Shown here: positions 25,183 to 34,003 of the stretch, piece by piece
Position numbering within the stretch: position 1 is the stretch's first letter
How the letters are laid out: the number at the start of each line of letters is the position of its first letter
Source: Streptomyces virginiae
Lineage (GTDB): Bacteria > Actinomycetota > Actinomycetes > Streptomycetales > Streptomycetaceae
Reading direction: 5' to 3'
DNA: 64,000 nucleotides
Assembly: GCF_000720455.1 (NCBI RefSeq)
Contig: NZ_JOAK01000029.1
Span: forward strand, 1-64,000
Program-made: the position numbers and the translations under genes
The notes under the pieces: model-generated
What the model saw: only the letters and a program-made list of their open reading frames with translations
What the model was told of the DNA's origin: nothing
The model's database searches: none

Positions 25183-28100
25183 TCAGCGGCGCCCGTCGAA
25201 GGGCCTGCCCGCGCGTTCCCGGCCGCGCCGCAACTCGGTGCGCAGGAGGCGGGCGACCGGGTCGAGCAGACGCCGTGCCAGGTCGTCCAGGTCGAGGTCG
25301 CCGCCGCCGTGGGGCGCGTTCTCGCGCGCGCCCTCGGGCCGGCGAGCCGCTGCGGCGGGGGCGGTCGTCCCGGTACCGGTCCGGCCGGCCCGGCCCGTGT
25401 CCCGCTGTACGGGGGGCGGCGGGCCGCTCGGCGGCGGCGCGGGAACGGCCGGGCCCGGCCCCGGGCCCGGGACTGCGGCGGGGGTCGACGCCCTGGGCCG
25501 TACGACGGGCACGGGCCCGGCGCCCGCGGCGGCGGGTGCCGGCTGGACCACGAGCGGCGGTGTGTACGGGCCGGTCACGGGCAGGGGGGCCGCCGCGGCA
25601 CGGGCCGCAGGTGACGCGGGCGCCGGGCGCACGGGGCGTGCGGGGCGCGGCGGTACGGCGGCCGGGCTGCGCCTGCCGTCGGCGGCACGCTGGACCGGCT
25701 GCGTCTGCTGCGTCTGCTGCGTCTGCTGGGGGGCGCCGGTGGACGGGGCGGACCAGCGTGCGGGGACCACCGGCCGGCCGGCCGGGCGGGGGCCGGGGGC
25801 GGCGGCCGGCGCGGCCCCCATGCCCGCCACGTCGAGGGTGCCGAGGGACAGGGGCCGGGCCGCCAGGAGCTGGAGGGCCCGGGGCGCGGTCGCCTCCGGC
25901 GCGGGCGTCCCCCCGACGGCACGGACGGCGACGAGCGGGACCGGGCCGGAGGGCCGCGGGGTGGCGGTGGCCCGCTGGACGGGCGGACGCACCCCGGCCG
26001 GCCCACCCGTACGGGGCTGCGTGGCGGACGGGCCCGCACCCAGCAGGGGCGCCTGCCCCCGGGACCCGGAGGAGGCGCCGGACGCGGGTACGGCGGCACT
26101 CGCCGGCATCGACGGCAGGGGCGCCCCGAGACCGCTGCGCACGCGCGGGCCGACGGATGCCGGTCCGCTCGCGGCGGGCTCCGCCTGGCGCTGCACGGTC
26201 GGCATGGCCGGAGTCACCGCCGGGCCTGCGGCCGGCTTCGACGGTGTCGCGGTGGGCGGGAGTTCACCGAGCGGCGCGCCGAGGGGCGCCCGGGTCCGCA
26301 TCCGCCGGCCGGGTATCTCCGGCGCCGGTCCGCTCGTGGCGGGCTCCGCCTGCCGCTGCACGGTGGGCATGGCGGGGCCCGGCGCAGTCGGTGCGGGGCT
26401 CGACGGCGTTGCCGTGGGCGGGAGTTCGGTGAGGGGCGCGCCGAGCGGTGCGCGGGTGCGCACCGGCTTCTCCGGAGTCGGCGCCGGGCTGTTCTTCGTG
26501 GGCTCTGCCTGTCGCTGAACGGCAGGCAGGGCTGTCGGGGCAGCCGGTGCCGGGCCGCTCGCGGCGGTGGGTTCCGTCTGTCGCTGCACGGTGGGCATCG
26601 CGGGGCCCGGCGCAGTCGGTGCGGGGTTCGACGGCGTTGCCGTGGGCGGGAGTTCGGTGAGGGGCGCGCCGAGCGGCGCCCGGGTCCGTACCGGCTTCTC
26701 GGCCGCCGGTCCGTTCGCCGTGGGCTCTGCCTGTCGCTGAACGGGAGGCAGAGCGGTCGGGGCAGCCGGTGCCGGGCCGCTCGCGGCGGGCTCCGCCTGT
26801 CGCTGCACGGTCGGCATGGCCGGGCCCGCGGCAGCCGTTGCAGGGTTCGACGGCGTTGCCGTGGGCGGGAGTTCGGTCAGCGGCGCGCCGAGCGGAGCGC
26901 GGGTGCGCACCGGCTCCGCCGGAACCGGCGCCGGTCCGCTCGCGGCGGGTTCCGCCTGGCGCTGCACCGTCGGCATGGCCGGTGCGGCAGGGGGGACGGG
27001 GGGCGTCGAGGGTGTGACTGCGGGCGGCACCTCGGTGAGCGGGGTGCCGAGCGGGGCGCGGGTCTGCCCACGCTGCACCGGGGTGCCCGGGCCGGCCGCG
27101 GGCAGGGCGGGGGGACGGACAGCGGCCACGCGGCGCCGGGGCATGGCAGGGACCCGCGCGGCGGTGAGCGCACGGCCGACGGGGCGCGGCCGGACCGCAG
27201 TGGTCGACCCCCGGCCCGTACGGTCGGGCCGCGCGTCCCCAGGTGCGTCGGACCCGGATGCACGGGCAGCGGCGCGCTGGACGGGTGCGCCGGCCTGCCC
27301 CTCGGCGGACGCCCCGGGTGCCCCGGATGCCCCCGGGACCACCGCGATACGGCGGACCACCGGGAACTGCGCGGGCGAGGCCGCCGTACGGCCGGGCTCG
27401 GCAGGGGAGACGGCGGCGGCCCGCTGCACGCCGGGGGCGGACGCCCCGAGCACGGCTGCGGAGCGGGTGGAGGTGAGGCCCCGCGCACCGGATCCGGATC
27501 CGTCCTGGGGCCGTTCGCGGGACGGTGTCACGGAACTCGCCGCAGCAAGCCGCGTGTCCGGCTTCGCGGCGTCGGCGCCGGCCCGGGCAGGGGCGCGCGA
27601 GACGACCGGGCCCGGCGTACCGGTCTTCGCGCCTCGGTCCGAGGCCGGTGCCGGCCGTACGGCGTCCGGAGCGGAACTGGCCCCGGACCCCGCCCCGGAT
27701 CCGGACCCCGCCCCGGATCCGGACCCCGCCCCGGATCCGGACCCCGCCCCGGATCCGGATCGGCTCGGCGAGGCGGCGCCGGGCCGCGTACGGCGCGAGC
27801 TCTGCGGGGTGTCGCGTACGGGTCCCGCCCCGGGCTCCGGCTCCGCGCCGGGCTCGGTGGGAAGCGCCCGCAGCAGCAGCGGGCCGCCGCCGCTGTGGGT
27901 GGGCCGGGCGGTGGCGGGGCGGGCGACCCCGCGGACGAGTCCGGCCGGGGCGGACGGCAGCAGGCCGTGGCCGAGCCCCGTGTCGAAGGACGGGTCGCGC
28001 CACGCGGCCAGGCCGGAGCGGAAGGCGAGCCCGTCGCTGACGCCCAGGGCCGCGCGCGACACGGTCAGCGCGGGCGGCGCGGTCGTGCGCCAGCCGCCGT

Positions 28101-28224
28101 CCCAGTCGGCGGGCACCTCAACCGGCGCCGACGCAGGCGCGGGCGCCGGCCCCGAGGAGGCCGGCGCCGTCGCCGCGGTGTCCGGCACGGCGGTGCGCCG
28201 ACGCAGCCTGTCCCGCCATGCCAT
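25183..28224 (-). CDS. Large disordered Pro/Ala-rich repeat protein of the eCIS operon
   Basis: 1013 aa, not recognised as a known family. A basic N-terminus (MAWRDRLRRRTAV) leads to a Ser/Ala/Pro region, a Ser-Gly run (about 156-180), then five imperfect units of about 46-75 residues (about 387-705), each opening RTRAPLGAPLTELPPTATPS or a variant and containing TVQRQAEP. The tripeptide Val-Gln-Arg occurs 13 times. Only the C-terminus, about 38 residues (DLDDLARRLLDPVARLLRTE...RPFDG), looks folded, as an amphipathic helix. The gene sits between DUF6760 and the second tube gene. Helical tape-measure proteins of other eCIS are absent, so it may be a lumen, scaffold or cargo-docking protein; this is inference. 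ATG at 28224 just after the DUF6760 stop. Confidence 0.8.
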   Translation of the reverse strand: MAWRDRLRRRTAVPDTAATAPASSGPAPAPASAPVEVPADWDGGWRTTAPPALTVSRAALGVSDGLAFRSGLAAWRDPSFDTGLGHGLLPSAPAGLVRGVARPATARPTHSGGGPLLLRALPTEPGAEPEPGAGPVRDTPQSSRRTRPGAASPSRSGSGAGSGSGAGSGSGAGSGSGAGSGASSAPDAVRPAPASDRGAKTGTPGPVVSRAPARAGADAAKPDTRLAAASSVTPSRERPQDGSGSGARGLTSTRSAAVLGASAPGVQRAAAVSPAEPGRTAASPAQFPVVRRIAVVPGASGAPGASAEGQAGAPVQRAAARASGSDAPGDARPDRTGRGSTTAVRPRPVGRALTAARVPAMPRRRVAAVRPPALPAAGPGTPVQRGQTRAPLGTPLTEVPPAVTPSTPPVPPAAPAMPTVQRQAEPAASGPAPVPAEPVRTRAPLGAPLTELPPTATPSNPATAAAGPAMPTVQRQAEPAASGPAPAAPTALPPVQRQAEPTANGPAAEKPVRTRAPLGAPLTELPPTATPSNPAPTAPGPAMPTVQRQTEPTAASGPAPAAPTALPAVQRQAEPTKNSPAPTPEKPVRTRAPLGAPLTELPPTATPSSPAPTAPGPAMPTVQRQAEPATSGPAPEIPGRRMRTRAPLGAPLGELPPTATPSKPAAGPAVTPAMPTVQRQAEPAASGPASVGPRVRSGLGAPLPSMPASAAVPASGASSGSRGQAPLLGAGPSATQPRTGGPAGVRPPVQRATATPRPSGPVPLVAVRAVGGTPAPEATAPRALQLLAARPLSLGTLDVAGMGAAPAAAPGPRPAGRPVVPARWSAPSTGAPQQTQQTQQTQPVQRAADGRRSPAAVPPRPARPVRPAPASPAARAAAAPLPVTGPYTPPLVVQPAPAAAGAGPVPVVRPRASTPAAVPGPGPGPAVPAPPPSGPPPPVQRDTGRAGRTGTGTTAPAAAARRPEGARENAPHGGGDLDLDDLARRLLDPVARLLRTELRRGRERAGRPFDGRR
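27685..27756 (-). repeat. 18-bp tandem repeat, four perfect copies
   Basis: GGACCCCGCCCCGGATCC repeats exactly four times, with a partial fifth, coding for Gly-Ser-Gly-Ala-Gly-Ser on the minus strand inside the disordered eCIS protein. Perfect copies indicate recent slippage. Confidence 0.92.
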
Positions 28225-28228
28225 CTGC

Positions 28229-28387
28229 TCAACCGCCTTCGTTCACACGGGTGTTGATACGAGCTATCTCGGTGACCCAGTCCTGGCGCTCGCCGTGGGT
28301 CAGGTCGAGGATCTCGTCGCGCCGCCAGTGGAAGTGGTAGGCGATGTACGCGATCTCCTCCCGGAGCCGGGGGAGCGCGTACGTCAC
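28229..28387 (-). CDS. DUF6760 family small eCIS protein (52 aa)
   Basis: The reverse strand reads M-T-Y-A-L-P-R-L-R-E-E-I-A-Y-I-A-Y-H-F-H and continues WRRDEILDLTHGERQDWVTEI, ending RVNEGG. The YHFHW...ILDLTHGERQDWV pattern matches the DUF6760 peptides found next to tube genes in actinobacterial and cyanobacterial injection loci. The GTG start at 28387 overlaps the upstream stop as GTGA; the next gene starts 4 bp after its stop, so translation is coupled on both sides. Likely an assembly chaperone or minor tail component, by position. Confidence 0.9.
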   Translation of the reverse strand: MTYALPRLREEIAYIAYHFHWRRDEILDLTHGERQDWVTEIARINTRVNEGG

Positions 28388-28881
28388 GATTCCCCCAGGC
28401 GCCCACCGGAGAGGTCGACCTCGAAGCCGCCGTCGCAGTGCGGGCAGGTGACCGCCGCGCGGGTGTGGCCCTCGCTGTTGACGCGCCGGTAGAAGTCCTG
28501 GAGGAACGCGACGTCGGTCGCGTACATCCGCTCCACGACCCCGGCGTGCACGTCGGTGATGGTGCCGAGCCGGGTGATCACCTGGCTCAGCAGCACCACG
28601 CTCAGGTACGCCGGGTTCTCCTTGACCCGCAGGTCGATCTGCGGGCGGAGCTCGTCGCGCGCGGTGGCCAGGCGCATCGCGCCGTGCCGGTGCACCGTGC
28701 CCGCCTCGTCCACGTAACCGCGCGGCAGCTCGAACTCGAACTCCGTGCGCAGCCCGTGGTCCTCGCGCGGGGCCGGAGCGGCGGCGGCCGGGGGTGCCGC
28801 CGCCTGCTCCGGGGCCTGGGCGGGCGCCGTGACCTGGAGGATCTCCTCCAGGCTGCCCGCGGTCACGGTACGGCGCCTCAT
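28384..28881 (-). CDS. eCIS tail assembly protein with C-terminal CPHC
   Basis: 165 aa. An Ala/Pro-rich N-terminal linker (about 15-45) precedes a helical core ELPRGYVDEAGTVHRHGAMRLATARDEL...LSVVLLSQVITRLGTI...VVERMYATDVAFLQDFYRRVN. This pattern is recognisable as the small protein between tube and DUF6760 in actinobacterial eCIS loci, comparable in place to phage gpG/gp41-type tail assembly chaperones. It ends with TCPHCDGGFEVDLSG, a half zinc-knuckle that could pair in a dimer. ATG at 28881 overlaps the tube stop (ATGA). Confidence 0.82.
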   Translation of the reverse strand: MRRRTVTAGSLEEILQVTAPAQAPEQAAAPPAAAAPAPREDHGLRTEFEFELPRGYVDEAGTVHRHGAMRLATARDELRPQIDLRVKENPAYLSVVLLSQVITRLGTITDVHAGVVERMYATDVAFLQDFYRRVNSEGHTRAAVTCPHCDGGFEVDLSGGRLGES

Positions 28882-29318
28882 TCGACGATGATCTCCTCGA
28901 ACACGATGGTCACGGACTCGGTGGCCGCGGCGGACTCGCCGGCCTTGAGGGAGGGGCCCTCCCACTTGGAGGCCCAGCCCTGCATCAGCTGGATGCGGCG
29001 GATGGTCGCGCCCGTGGAGTCCTTGATCTCGATCGTGAGGTTCTGTCGCGCGGTGTCGACGGCGCCGTTGTTGAGGGTCTCCTTGATCCACTTGGTGAAC
29101 TCGCTGCTCTTGTCGAGTCCCCGGGTGATCGTGACCTCGCCCGCCTGGCGCGCGCCGGGCTGCTTGCGGATGATCTGCTTGCCCTCCGCGCTGACCTGGC
29201 GGACCTCGACGACCTCTTCCTCGACGGTCAGGCCGCTGATCTCCTGGATCGATTCGACCAGGTAGCCGCCGAGCTGCACGCCGAAGATATGGGTGGAAAG
29301 AGCATCGCCCTCTGCCAT
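28878..29318 (-). CDS. Inner tube protein (Afp1/gp19 type)
   Basis: 146 aa. Tail-tube fold: DALSTHIFGVQLGGYLVESIQEISGLTVEEEVVEVRQ..., ITRGLDKSSEFTKWIKETL and a C-terminal SVTIVFEEIIVE. It stacks as hexamers to form the tube driven out by sheath contraction. Encoded directly after the sheath gene (59-bp gap with its own AAGG-type ribosome site). High expression is expected from its position and separate translation start. Confidence 0.95.
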   Translation of the reverse strand: MAEGDALSTHIFGVQLGGYLVESIQEISGLTVEEEVVEVRQVSAEGKQIIRKQPGARQAGEVTITRGLDKSSEFTKWIKETLNNGAVDTARQNLTIEIKDSTGATIRRIQLMQGWASKWEGPSLKAGESAAATESVTIVFEEIIVE

Positions 29319-29377
29319 GACTGTCCTTCACCTTTCCTTGCTGCTGCTGGTCCCGCCGGTGCCGCCGGCCCGGAGGG

Positions 29378-30943
<1,566 letters not shown>

Positions 30944-31112
30944 GCTCGCTCCTTCGTCACGGCTTGCAATCAGGTCTGGTCACAGCCTCGTGCGCGTGCG
31001 TCGCAGTCGGCAGGGGCGTGCGGACCTGGTCAGGGGCAAGTGCGCTGCCCTCACGGTCGTTTCCGCCGGGCCGTCCAGGCAGCGCGCCCGCCCCGAATGC
31101 CCCGTCCGCGGC

Positions 31113-33302
31113 TCACACGTCCGTGACCTGGCCCAGGTACGGTCCGAACTCGCCCTCCAGGACCAGGCGTCCGAGCTTGCGGTACTCCTGGGCGACGGCG
31201 GTCATCACCTGGCGCATCGTCAGCGGTCCGCCCGCCGCGGCCGCGAAGTAGGCGGCCGTCACCGCGCAGGACCGGATCGAGCCGCCGGCCAGTTCGAACC
31301 GCTCCGCGCAGAAGCCGAGATCGACGTCGTCGGCCCGGGGCAGCCGGTCGCCCAGGCAGCGTTCCCACAGGGCCCGGCGCTGGGCGGCGTCGGGCACCGG
31401 GAAGTCCGCGATCACGTCGAGGCGGCGGGTGAACGCCTCGTCGAGGTTGGCCCGCAGGTTGGTCGTCAGGATGGCGATGCCGTCGAAGGACTCCATCCGC
31501 TGGAGCAGGTAGGCCGACTCCATGTTGGCGTGCTTGTCGTGGGAGTCCTTCACGTCCGAGCGCTTGCCGAAGATCGCGTCGGCCTCGTCGAAGAGCAGCA
31601 CCGCGTTGACGGCGGACGCCTCCGTGAAGATCCGCTCCAGGTTCTTCTCGGTCTCGCCGACGTACTTGTCGACGACCGTGGACAGGTCCACCACGTACAG
31701 GTCCATGCCCAGGTCGGCGGCCACCACCTCGGCGGACATGGTCTTGCCGGTGCCGGAGGAGCCCGCGAACAGGGCGATCACCCCGCGTCCGCGGCCGCCG
31801 CCGGGGCGCATGCCCCACTGGCCGAGGACCTGGTCGCGGTGGTGTGCGCGCACCGCGAGTTCGCGCAGCCGGCGGTGGGTGGGGGCGGGCAGCACCAGAT
31901 CGTCCCAGCCCACGGCGGGCTCCACCCGGCGGGCGAGGCGGGCCAGGCCCGCGCCGTTCTGGGCCCGTACGGCGGCGCGCAGGTCGGCGGGGGAGACGGG
32001 ACGGCCGTCGAGCGCGGCGGTGCGCGAGGCGGTGTCGGCGGCGCGCCGCAGCTGCCCGGCGTCGAGGCGGTGCGCGGACACGGACCGGGCGAGCGCTTCG
32101 ACCTCGCCGGACCCGGCCGCCCCACCCGGCTCGCCGTGCTGCTCCCGGTGTTCACCGTGCTCTGCGGCGGCGCGTTCCAGCGCGTGCCGCCAGCGCGCGG
32201 CCTGCCGGTCGGGGGAGGGGGCCGTCACCGTCAGGGAGACGGGGGTGGCGGCCGCCCAGGCGGGCTCCCAGCCGCTCGTGCCGTGTGTGAACAGGGGGAT
32301 GCCGCGCAGCACCGTGCACAGCGTGCGCAGTACGTGGGCGCGTTCGTCGGGCTTGTCGGGCAGGGCCTCCAGCGGCCCGAGCAGCACGCCGGCGCCCAGC
32401 AGCCGGGCTTCGCGGGCTGCGGCGCGGGCGAGTGCGGGCAGGGCGCGGGCGTGGTGGGTCAGCGCCGACGGGTCCAGGACCAGGGGACGCAGCCCGCGGG
32501 CCCGCAGGGCGGCGGCGGCCAGGCCCTCGGGGTCGCCGCCGCGGGTGCGCAGGTGGACGTGGCCGGTGCCGCTCAGGGCCGCGGCGGCGGCCCGGTGCAG
32601 CTCGTCGGGGTCGACGGCCGGGTCGTCGGCGGCCTCCCCGAGCACCTCGGCCAGCTGCGGATCGGGCGCGCAGTCGCCGAGGAGGTGGGCGGTGACCCGG
32701 TCCGGTACGGCCAGTACCCGTGACAGGGGCGGTCGTTCGGGTTCGTTGACCTCCAGCAGGCCGCCCGCGACGAGCGGTGCGCCGGGGGCGAGCCGGAAGC
32801 GTGCGGCGGCGGCCCGGTCGCGGCCGCACAGTTCGAGGGCGAGTCCGACGGTGGGCCGGCGGCGCGTCAGGTCGTCGTTGAGGTAGCCGTAGAGCCGTTC
32901 GAAGCGGGCGTCCAGGTCCGGGGCGAGCGCGACCAGGAGCAGGTCCACGTCCAGCGGCTGCAGGCCGAAGCGCGTGACGAGGACGTCGAGCGGTGAGCCG
33001 GGCGGCGGCGGGCCGGCCGGGGCGAGCGCGGGCAGGTCCGGGGCGGGTTCCCCGTCCAGGATCCGGGCGACCGCCTCGGGCGTGAGGTACTGGCCCCGGT
33101 AGGGGTCGTCGGGGTCGGGGTCGACGGCGCGCCGCAGGTCCACGGCCATCCGGACCCGTTCCTCGACGAGCCGGAGCCGTGCCCACAGGTGGGGGACCTC
33201 GCCGTCGAGGGCCCGGTCCGGGTCCCGGTCCCGGTCCGGGTCCCGGTCCGGGTCCGGGTCCGGGTCCGGCGCGGTGGCCTGGGGCTGGAGGGTGTGCGTC
33301 AC
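31113..33302 (-). CDS. eCIS AAA+ ATPase (Afp15 type)
   Basis: 729 aa. The N-terminal 30 residues contain a run of Asp-Pro-Asp/Arg repeats, made by a GGGTCC-type DNA repeat. A winged/inactive N-terminal half follows, then a full AAA+ module: Walker A GSSGTGKT near 513, Walker B LLFDEAD near 568, sensor and arginine finger in LTTNLRANLDEAFTRRLD. This ATPase is a marker gene of eCIS loci and is required for particle production. The GTG start overlaps the DUF4255 stop (GTGA). Hydrolytic residues are intact. Confidence 0.95.
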   Translation of the reverse strand: MTHTLQPQATAPDPDPDPDRDPDRDRDPDRALDGEVPHLWARLRLVEERVRMAVDLRRAVDPDPDDPYRGQYLTPEAVARILDGEPAPDLPALAPAGPPPPGSPLDVLVTRFGLQPLDVDLLLVALAPDLDARFERLYGYLNDDLTRRRPTVGLALELCGRDRAAAARFRLAPGAPLVAGGLLEVNEPERPPLSRVLAVPDRVTAHLLGDCAPDPQLAEVLGEAADDPAVDPDELHRAAAAALSGTGHVHLRTRGGDPEGLAAAALRARGLRPLVLDPSALTHHARALPALARAAAREARLLGAGVLLGPLEALPDKPDERAHVLRTLCTVLRGIPLFTHGTSGWEPAWAAATPVSLTVTAPSPDRQAARWRHALERAAAEHGEHREQHGEPGGAAGSGEVEALARSVSAHRLDAGQLRRAADTASRTAALDGRPVSPADLRAAVRAQNGAGLARLARRVEPAVGWDDLVLPAPTHRRLRELAVRAHHRDQVLGQWGMRPGGGRGRGVIALFAGSSGTGKTMSAEVVAADLGMDLYVVDLSTVVDKYVGETEKNLERIFTEASAVNAVLLFDEADAIFGKRSDVKDSHDKHANMESAYLLQRMESFDGIAILTTNLRANLDEAFTRRLDVIADFPVPDAAQRRALWERCLGDRLPRADDVDLGFCAERFELAGGSIRSCAVTAAYFAAAAGGPLTMRQVMTAVAQEYRKLGRLVLEGEFGPYLGQVTDV

Positions 33303-34003
33303 GGCTGGCGTTCTCCTCGTCGCCGGCGGGCGGGGGCCTTGGGCCGTTCCCGGGATCCGCCGAAGCCTTCCGGCCCCGGCGCGCTCAGCTCGACGTAGCG
33401 CAGCCGGCGCGGGCTCCCGTCGCCGTCCGGTTCGGTCCGGGGTACGGAGTCCACCACGAGGCCCTGGGTGACCGGCGGGGCGGCGACCTTGCTGATGCCG
33501 GCCAGCGGGGCCTTCACGCGCAGCCCGAGGGACGGCTTGAGTTCGCCGCCCAGCGCCGACCACACGTCGGAGGCGGCCGGCGCGTCCATTCCGGTGCCGC
33601 CCGCGTCCACGTCCACGAGCAGGCCGAGGTCGGCGAGGGTGCCGGTGAGCAGGCGCGGTGGCAGCGTGTCGGTGTTCACCAGGCAGGACAGCACCTGCGA
33701 CAGCAGCCGGTGCTCGTCCTGCGGCCTGCCCGCCCAGGCGGTGACCAGGTACGTCAGCTCGAACCAGCGGGGCGGGGTGCGGCGCGCGACGACGAAGCCG
33801 TCCGCGTCGTACACCTCGCCGGCGCCGCTGCCGCGCCGGGTCGGGTCCTCCCGGATGTCGTACAGGAACACGCAGACCGTGGGCGCGCTGCGGCGGGCCG
33901 CCCAGTCCCGGGTCGGCGCGTCGAAGACGACCTCGACGCCCGACGCCTCCAGGCCGGACTCCGCCAGCAGCCGCCGCAGCCCTTCGTCGACCTCGTGGAT
34001 CAC
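33299..34003 (-). CDS. DUF4255 tail terminator/cap protein (Afp16 type)
   Basis: 234 aa. The DUF4255 (Pvc16 N-terminal) domain is recognised from VIHEVDEGLRRLLAE...VEVVFDAPTRDWAARR..PTVCVFLYDIREDP and WFELTYLVTAWAGRPQDEHRLLSQVLSCLV. It caps the distal end of tube and sheath and sets particle length. The C-terminal tail is basic and disordered (RERPKAPARRRRGERQP), unusual for the family. GTG at 34003 overlaps the preceding stop (GTGA), coupling it to the beta-propeller gene. Confidence 0.92.
   Translation of the reverse strand: MIHEVDEGLRRLLAESGLEASGVEVVFDAPTRDWAARRSAPTVCVFLYDIREDPTRRGSGAGEVYDADGFVVARRTPPRWFELTYLVTAWAGRPQDEHRLLSQVLSCLVNTDTLPPRLLTGTLADLGLLVDVDAGGTGMDAPAASDVWSALGGELKPSLGLRVKAPLAGISKVAAPPVTQGLVVDSVPRTEPDGDGSPRRLRYVELSAPGPEGFGGSRERPKAPARRRRGERQP

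Noticed and set aside
27685..27756. Regular direct repeats considered as a CRISPR array
   Set aside because: No spacers: units are contiguous and code in frame. The same holds for 18010-18069 and 52077-52120.
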